From assembly GCA_002309305.1 (NCBI GenBank), contig DBWR01000030.1, positions 204 through 9,300 on the forward strand: a DNA stretch of 9,097 nucleotides, read 5' to 3'. Below are positions 5,601-9,097 of the stretch, one piece after another; the first letter of the stretch is position 1; the number at the start of each line of letters is the position of its first letter. The stretch is from Treponema sp. UBA1233 (lineage in GTDB: Bacteria > Spirochaetota > Spirochaetia > Treponematales > Treponemataceae). The position numbers and the translations under genes are program-made. Under the pieces are notes generated by a model. The model made no database searches. It saw nothing but the letters and a program-made list of their open reading frames with translations, and was not told where the DNA came from.

Positions 5601-5622
5601 ACACGTAAATTGTTATACGTGT
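5601..5622 (+). promoter_or_regulatory. 5'-terminal hairpin of the tRNA-Thr transcript
   Basis: ACACGTA (5601-5607) and TACGTGT (5616-5622) form a perfect 7-bp stem with an 8-base loop, followed by CTTTTCC. The stem starts exactly at the predicted transcription start. It could shield the 5' end, act as a weak early terminator, or present the tRNA to RNase P; the choice is open. Confidence 0.5.
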
Positions 5623-5629
5623 CTTTTCC

Positions 5630-5702
5630 GCTCTTGTAGCTCAGTCGGTAGAGCACATCGTTGGTAACGATGAGGTCAGCGGTCCGATTCCGCTCGGGAG
5701 CT
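5630..5702 (+). tRNA. tRNA-Thr (anticodon GGT)
   Basis: All four arms fold in 73 bases without an encoded CCA: acceptor GCTCTTG/CGGGAGC with two G-U pairs, D arm GCTC/GAGC with G18G19, anticodon stem CATCG/CGATG with loop TTGGTAA (anticodon GGT at 5663-5665, reading ACC and ACU), a five-base variable loop, T stem AGCGG/CCGCT, and discriminator T5702. The T loop reads TCCGATT, so position 55 is C instead of the nearly universal U that becomes pseudouridine and pairs with G18. CCA must be added after transcription. The gene heads the cluster and lies 34 bases before rpmG. Confidence 0.93.
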
Positions 5703-5736
5703 TTAGTCCAATAAAGGTCAAGTTAAGGAGCATATT

Positions 5737-5913
5737 ATGGCAAGTAAAAAGAAGACAGCCGTAGAAATCATTGCCTTGCAGTGTACTGAATGCAAGAGAA
5801 AGAATTATACTACATACAAGAACCGCAAGAATATTACCGGAAAGCTTGAAAAGAACAAGTATTGTCCTTTCTGCCGCAAGTCGGTTATGCATAAGGAAAC
5901 AAAAGCTAAATAA
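5737..5913 (+). CDS. rpmG: 50S ribosomal protein L33
   Basis: Small protein of the large ribosomal subunit near the E site. The 58-residue product begins MASKKKTAVEIIALQC and has the four-cysteine zinc site (Cys16, Cys19, Cys43, Cys46), so it is the zinc-binding form rather than a cysteine-free paralogue. Middle motifs TTYKNRKN and GKLEKNKYCPFC are typical of L33. Start chosen from AAGGAG at 5725-5730, six bases before the ATG. It sits between two tRNA genes, so its mRNA segment is bounded by tRNA processing sites. Confidence 0.95.
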   Translation: MASKKKTAVEIIALQCTECKRKNYTTYKNRKNITGKLEKNKYCPFCRKSVMHKETKAK

Positions 5914-5934
5914 GCTTTAAGCCCCTGTGGGTAT

Positions 5935-5958
5935 GGTGGGATTGCCAACTATCCCGCC
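5935..5958 (+). other. Hairpin between rpmG and tRNA-Trp
   Basis: GGTGGGAT (5935-5942) and ATCCCGCC (5951-5958) form an 8-bp stem (one G-U pair) with an 8-base loop, nine bases before tRNA-Trp. There is no T-run, so it is not an intrinsic terminator. It probably stabilises the 3' end of the rpmG mRNA once tRNA-Trp is cut out; this role is inferred from position. Confidence 0.6.
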
Positions 5959-5967
5959 GAATATCTT

Positions 5968-6040
5968 AGGTCAGTAGCTCAGTTGGTAGAGTCCCGGTCT
6001 CCAAAACCGGTTGTCGCGGGTTCGAGTCCTGCCTGGCCTG
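5968..6040 (+). tRNA. tRNA-Trp (anticodon CCA)
   Basis: Complete cloverleaf of 73 bases: acceptor AGGTCAG/CTGGCCT, D arm GCTC/GAGT with G10-U25, anticodon stem CCGGT/ACCGG with loop CTCCAAA (CCA at 6001-6003), T stem GCGGG/CCTGC with a normal TTCGAGT loop, and G73, the identity base expected for tryptophan. CCA is not encoded. A tRNA-Trp directly before secE is a common bacterial arrangement. Confidence 0.97.
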
Positions 6041-6073
6041 TAAATTTTTGATTTTTTAGTAAGAGGATGAAAG

Positions 6074-6271
6074 ATGAAAAAGTTTTTCCAGTTTTGCAGA
6101 GAATGCGTCGCTGAGCTTAGAAAGGTTTCTTGGCCCACATTTGGCGAAGTAATCTCCTCTGTCAAGGTTGTGGTTATTTCTCTTTTCGTGCTTGCCGTAT
6201 TGTTGGGAGCCATGGACTTCCTGTTCACTGGTTTGTATAGCTTCATCTTTACAGGCAACTTTATAAAGTAA
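6074..6271 (+). CDS. secE: Preprotein translocase subunit SecE
   Basis: Essential small subunit that clamps SecY in the general protein-export channel of the inner membrane. The 65-residue protein is the short single-span bacterial form: an amphipathic N-terminal helix with the conserved ELRKVSWPT motif (about residues 14-22), then one membrane helix at about residues 33-59. The start is supported by AAGAGGA (6061-6067) before the ATG. It lies 33 bases after tRNA-Trp and 30 before nusG, the standard secE-nusG pair. Confidence 0.95.
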   Translation: MKKFFQFCRECVAELRKVSWPTFGEVISSVKVVVISLFVLAVLLGAMDFLFTGLYSFIFTGNFIK

Positions 6272-6301
6272 GCTGAAAGAACTGTTTTAAAGGAACTGTT
6301 T

Positions 6302-6859
6302 ATGGCAAAAAGCTGGTACATTATTCACACTTACACAGGATATGAACAAAAGATTGAAAGAACCCTCAATATGTTGCTGAATTCAGGCGAAATCGATCCT
6401 GCAGTGCTTACCAGCATAAAAGTTCCTATGGAAACAGTGGTTGAAGTCAAAGACGGAAAATCAAAAACACGCAACAACAAGCTCCTTCCGGGTTACATCA
6501 TGTTGGAGATGGATTTGCCCCAACTTGGCTGGAAGGCTACATGCAATACAATTCGTCACATTCAGGGTGTTACCGGTTTTGTAGGTACCAATCCGAATGA
6601 ACGTCCGCGTCCAATCAGTTCCGAGGAAGCAAAGAACCTCCTCCAGCAGACAGGCGACCTCAAGGGCGAAAAGAAAGTACGCGTAAAGCAGACCTTCGAT
6701 GTAGACGACAAGGTAAAGATTATAGAAGGACCGTTCGCTACGTTCAGTGGTGTTGTAGAAGAATTCTATGCTGATAAGAACAAGCTTAGGGTCAACGTCC
6801 AGATCTTTGGCCGTGCAACTCCAGTTGAAGTCGACATCCTTCAGGTTGAAAAAATATAA
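6302..6859 (+). CDS. nusG: Transcription termination/antitermination factor NusG
   Basis: Elongation factor that binds the RNA polymerase clamp through its NGN domain and links to Rho or ribosomal protein S10 through its KOW domain. The 185 residues show the NGN domain (about 1-120) with the opening AKSWYIIHTYTGYEQK, the LLPGYIMLEM strand at 61-70 and VTGFVG at 90-95, then a linker and the KOW domain (about 133-185) with VKIIEGPFATFSGVVEE. No domain II insertion is present, in contrast to the separate NusG_II protein encoded at 2359-2736. The ribosome site AAAGGA (6289-6294) supports the start. Confidence 0.97.
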   Translation: MAKSWYIIHTYTGYEQKIERTLNMLLNSGEIDPAVLTSIKVPMETVVEVKDGKSKTRNNKLLPGYIMLEMDLPQLGWKATCNTIRHIQGVTGFVGTNPNERPRPISSEEAKNLLQQTGDLKGEKKVRVKQTFDVDDKVKIIEGPFATFSGVVEEFYADKNKLRVNVQIFGRATPVEVDILQVEKI

Positions 6860-6884
6860 TTTCATCTGTTATTTGAAAGTATTT

Positions 6885-6980
6885 GTGCGGGAAACCGCGC
6901 TTAGCTTTATTTGGGAGAAACGCAAGTCCGTTGGATAGAGGCGTTTCGTTAGGGCAGGTCACTTATTGCAAAACCTGACC
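6885..6980 (+). promoter_or_regulatory. Structured leader upstream of rplK, candidate L1-type autoregulatory site
   Basis: Three hairpins fill the 144-base nusG-rplK gap: GTGCGG-GAAA-CCGCGC (6885-6900, GNRA loop); GAAACGC/GCGTTTC (6917-6923, 6941-6947) with an asymmetric internal loop and an inner TCC/GGA (6927-6929, 6933-6935); and GGTCA/TGACC (6957-6961, 6976-6980), which competes with CAGGT/ACCTG (6955-6959, 6973-6977). In many bacteria free L1 represses the L11-L1 mRNA through such a leader; the middle hairpin with its asymmetric loop is the best candidate here. I found no good promoter in the gap. Confidence 0.5.
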
Positions 6981-7003
6981 ACACCAATGTAAGGAGATAT
7001 ATT

Positions 7004-7438
7004 ATGGCCGGAAAAAAGGTAACAGCTGTCATCAAGTTACAGTGCCCCGCAGGCGCTGCTACTCCAGCTCCACCAATCGGACCGGCTCTTGGACCTCACG
7101 GTGTTCCTGCACCAAAGTTCGTACAGGAATTCAATGACCGCACCAAGAGTATGGAAAAGGGACTCATAATCCCTGTCGTCATCACTGTCTATCAGGACAA
7201 GTCTTTTACATTCATTCTTAAAACACCTCCAGCAGCAGTTCTTATCAAAAAGGCTGCAGGCATTCAGAAGGGTGCAGGAAATCCTCTTCGCGACAAAGTA
7301 GGCAAGATTTCTCAGAAGAGTCTTGAGGAAATCGCAAAGCAGAAGCTTCCAGACCTTAATGCCAATGACATTGAGGCTGCAAAGAAGATTATTGCCGGTA
7401 CTGCTCGCAGTATGGGTGTAGAAGTGGAGGCTCAGTAA
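7004..7438 (+). CDS. rplK: 50S ribosomal protein L11
   Basis: Part of the GTPase-associated centre on 23S rRNA; contacts elongation factors and, in many bacteria, stringent-response RelA/SpoT. The 144 residues have the N-terminal domain with the proline-rich CPAGAATPAPPIGPALG segment and the C-terminal rRNA-binding domain with KTPPAAVLIKKAAG and the IIAGTARSMGVEV ending. The interdomain-side sequence reads GPHGVPAPKFVQEFN where E. coli has GVNIMEFCKAFN; as I recall, treponemal L11 shares this difference. AAGGAG at 6991-6996 sets the start. Its stop overlaps the rplA start by one base (TAATG), implying coupled translation. Confidence 0.97.
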   Translation: MAGKKVTAVIKLQCPAGAATPAPPIGPALGPHGVPAPKFVQEFNDRTKSMEKGLIIPVVITVYQDKSFTFILKTPPAAVLIKKAAGIQKGAGNPLRDKVGKISQKSLEEIAKQKLPDLNANDIEAAKKIIAGTARSMGVEVEAQ

Positions 7439-8118
7439 TGAAACACGGAAAGCAGTATCGTAATGCACTTGCAAAATATGATATTACCAAGAAGTATGAA
7501 ATTGCAGAAGCCTGCAAACTGGTAAAGGATTTGCATTATGTAAAGTTTGATGAGACTGTAGAACTTTCAGTTTCACTCAAGCTGGAGAAGAACCAGACTG
7601 TACGTGATACTTTGGTATTCCCACATCAGTTTACCGGAGAAAAGAAGGTTTTGGTTTTCTGTAAGGAAGACCGCGTTCAGGAAGCTCTGGATGCAGGTGC
7701 AACCTATGCAGGATCTACCGAATACATCGACAAGGTAAAGGGCGGTTGGACAGAATTTGATGTTGCAGTCGCTACACCTGACATGATGAAGGACGTTGGA
7801 CGTCTTGGTATGGTTTTGGGCCGCAAGGGTCTCATGCCTAACCCAAAGACAGGAACGGTTACAGCCGACATCGCCGGTGCTGTTGCAGAACTCAAGAAGG
7901 GACGCACAGAATTCCGCGCAGACAAGGGTGGAGTCGTTCACATTCCGGTAGGCAAGATTTCAATGTCAGAAACCGACACAGCTGAAAACGTAAGCGCATT
8001 TTTGGCTGAATTGGCACGCAAGAAGCCGGCTGATGCAAAGGCAGGTTTCGTACGCTCAGTTTCCTTGAGCTCAACTATGGGCCCGGGCGTCTGGATTGAC
8101 TACAAGGAGGAAGCATAA
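7438..8118 (+). CDS. rplA: 50S ribosomal protein L1
   Basis: Protein of the mobile L1 stalk that helps release the E-site tRNA, and commonly the translational repressor of its own operon. 226 residues, a normal length; the L1 signature GRLGMVLGRKGLMPNPKTGTV lies at about residues 120-140, with domain I on both sides and a central domain II, and the FRADKGGVVHIPVGK stretch follows. A GGAGG at 7426-7430 lies inside the end of rplK, and the start overlaps the rplK stop by one base. Its own stop overlaps the rplJ start in the same way. Confidence 0.97.
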   Translation: MKHGKQYRNALAKYDITKKYEIAEACKLVKDLHYVKFDETVELSVSLKLEKNQTVRDTLVFPHQFTGEKKVLVFCKEDRVQEALDAGATYAGSTEYIDKVKGGWTEFDVAVATPDMMKDVGRLGMVLGRKGLMPNPKTGTVTADIAGAVAELKKGRTEFRADKGGVVHIPVGKISMSETDTAENVSAFLAELARKKPADAKAGFVRSVSLSSTMGPGVWIDYKEEA

Positions 8119-8726
8119 TGGCAGTTATCGCAAAAAAACTACAGCCTGCCAAGACCGCAGCTATAGAAGATACCAAGAAGATTCTTGGTGAATACAGTGA
8201 CTACATTTTTGTTGATTACCGTGGTCTTACAGTAGAGCAGATTACAAAGCTTCGTGACAAGCTCCGTGAAAAGGATGCCGCATTAAAGGTGTTCAAGAAT
8301 ACTTTTGCACGCGTTGCCTTTGACGAACTCAAGAACGACGCAGTTGCAGAATTCCTTTCTGGTCCTACAGCCATCGCAATGGTAAAGCAGGATGCAAACG
8401 AATCTGCAAAGGTTCTCTTTGATTTTGCAAAGGATGTTCCTGCCCTCGTTGTAAAGGGTGCATGGGTAGAAAACGAAGTATATGACAAGGCAAAGATTGA
8501 GGCATTGTCAAAGCTGCCAGGAAAGAAACAGCTCATCGCAATGCTTATGTCTGCAATCAATGGACCGGCACGCAAACTCGCAGGTACATTGCAGGCCTAT
8601 GTCGAAAAGTTGGAAAAGGAAGGTCCAGCCGCTGCTGCTCCCGCTGAAACAGCGCCCGCTAAGGAAGAAGCACCTGCTGCTGAAGCCGCTCCTGCCGAAG
8701 CACCAGCTGCCCCTGCAGAAGCATAA
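8118..8726 (+). CDS. rplJ: 50S ribosomal protein L10 with long Ala/Pro/Glu tail
   Basis: Base of the ribosomal stalk: binds 23S rRNA through its N-terminal domain and carries L12 dimers on its C-terminal helix. Conserved parts are the SDYIFVDYRGLTV strand (about 27-39), LKVFKNTFARVA (57-68), LSGPTAIAM (80-88) and the L12-binding helix (about 137-167). At 202 residues it is longer than the usual 165-175; the excess is residues 168-202, made almost only of Ala, Pro and Glu with a few Lys or Thr, probably disordered. AAGGAGG (8104-8110) and the one-base overlap with rplA set the start. No leader precedes it, so the usual L10-type leader control upstream of rplJ is absent from this position. Confidence 0.96.
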   Translation: MAVIAKKLQPAKTAAIEDTKKILGEYSDYIFVDYRGLTVEQITKLRDKLREKDAALKVFKNTFARVAFDELKNDAVAEFLSGPTAIAMVKQDANESAKVLFDFAKDVPALVVKGAWVENEVYDKAKIEALSKLPGKKQLIAMLMSAINGPARKLAGTLQAYVEKLEKEGPAAAAPAETAPAKEEAPAAEAAPAEAPAAPAEA

Positions 8727-8955
8727 TTCTTGCACGGGTTAAATTAAATCCATCGGTTTCCGTATGGGGGCCGAAACGACGGTGCATGTAAACTTAAATC
8801 AAGGCACTGTCTATTCGCGGTTAGGCTTCAAAGTGCTGATTACTATCCGCGGAAAATAAAAACGTATGCAGAATCAAGGTGACGGTATGTTTCCTTCTGC
8901 AACGAATGGTCATTAAAAATGACATGTCATCAAAGTATGACAGGAGAAGACAATT
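8727..8955 (+). promoter_or_regulatory. Long structured gap between rplJ and rplL
   Basis: 229 bases without a gene, where most bacteria have a few dozen. It contains: CATCG-GTTTC (8751-8760) with GAAAC (8773-8777) and CGGTG (8780-8784), the two stems split by a GA bulge; GCACT and AGTGC interleaved with CGCGG and CCGCG (about 8804-8851), which can only co-exist as a pseudoknot; GCAGAA/TTCTGC (8868-8873, 8895-8900); and two small hairpins directly before the rplL ribosome site. No T-run terminator and no convincing promoter were seen. It probably sets the higher output of L12 relative to L10; that is inference. Confidence 0.6.
8909..8942 (+). promoter_or_regulatory. Tandem GTCAT/ATGAC hairpins abutting the rplL ribosome site
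   Basis: GTCATT-AAA-AATGAC (8909-8923) and TGTCAT-CAAAGT-ATGACA (8925-8942) are two perfect 6-bp hairpins one base apart. The inner arms also form a perfect 12-base palindrome ATGACATGTCAT (8919-8930), an alternative fold. The second hairpin ends on the first A of AGGAG (8942-8946), nine bases before the rplL ATG, so switching between folds could change ribosome access. Confidence 0.6.
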
Positions 8956-9097
8956 ATGGCACTTTCAAATGATGAAATCCTTGACGCAATCGCAAACTTG
9001 ACGGTTCAGCAGGCTGCTGATTTGGTAAAAGCAATGGAAGAGAAGTTCGGCGTTTCTGCCGCTGCTCCTGTAGCTGTTGCTGCTGGTCCTGCTGCTG
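8956..9097 (+). CDS. rplL: 50S ribosomal protein L7/L12, N-terminal part (3' end outside window)
   Basis: Multicopy stalk protein that recruits translation GTPases. The first 47 residues are visible: the N-terminal dimerisation domain MALSNDEILDAIANLTVQQA with the LVKAMEEKFGVSA helix that binds L10, then the start of an Ala/Pro/Val hinge. The C-terminal factor-binding domain lies beyond the window. AGGAG at 8942-8946 supports the start. rpoB and rpoC normally come next. Confidence 0.96.
   Translation, partial: MALSNDEILDAIANLTVQQAADLVKAMEEKFGVSAAAPVAVAAGPAA

Noticed and set aside
6873..6901. Promoter before rplK using TTGAAA at 6873-6878
   Set aside because: The -10 position holds CGCGCT-like sequence inside a GNRA hairpin; no match.
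8482..8742. 86-residue frame overlapping the end of rplJ
   Set aside because: A shadow frame of the repetitive L10 tail, without ribosome site or known domain.

Overview
The window reads as chromosomal DNA of a spirochaete of the genus Treponema, probably one of the free-living or gut species. The reasons are a periplasmic-flagellar FlaB flagellin at the left edge, a tRNA-Thr / rpmG / tRNA-Trp / secE / nusG / rplK / rplA / rplJ / rplL order that I recall from treponemes, a treponeme-style L11 sequence, and treponeme-like lipoproteins. The genus call rests on remembered protein sequences and synteny, not on a search. All genes are on the + strand.

Left part (1-4128): the C-terminal half of flaB ends at a strong terminator. 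Next come a small lipoprotein of unknown function, a four-unit heptanucleotide repeat, and an apparent operon: a second lipoprotein, a membrane-anchored stand-alone NusG domain II protein (4-base overlap) and the recombination/repair ATPase radA (30-base gap).

Middle (4129-5561): the 525 bases between radA and cysE hold no convincing protein gene but have strong structure. A near-consensus promoter at 4171-4199 is followed by about 97 nt of folded RNA ending in a textbook terminator, then a second small terminator. After that comes a 161-nt rod-like fold (4392-4552) closed by a perfect 12-bp helix, resembling 6S RNA in size and overall shape. Serine acetyltransferase (cysE) follows, apparently expressed from an extended -10 promoter placed so that its mRNA could be leaderless.

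Right part (5566-9097): a TTGACA-17-TATAGT promoter starts the translation/transcription cluster of tRNA-Thr, L33, tRNA-Trp, SecE, NusG, L11, L1, L10 and L12 (cut by the window end). It couples ribosomal stalk and L1-arm proteins with the transcription factor NusG and the translocon subunit SecE. rplK-rplA-rplJ are joined by 1-base TAATG overlaps. A structured leader precedes rplK, and an unusually long, structured 229-base gap separates rplJ from rplL. The tRNA-Thr gene has C where nearly all tRNAs have U55.

The most novel items are the two putative RNAs at 4206-4302 and 4392-4552, the rplJ-rplL gap, and the repeated placement of promoters directly on start codons of genes that lack Shine-Dalgarno sites. 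No mobile element, CRISPR array or prophage was seen.
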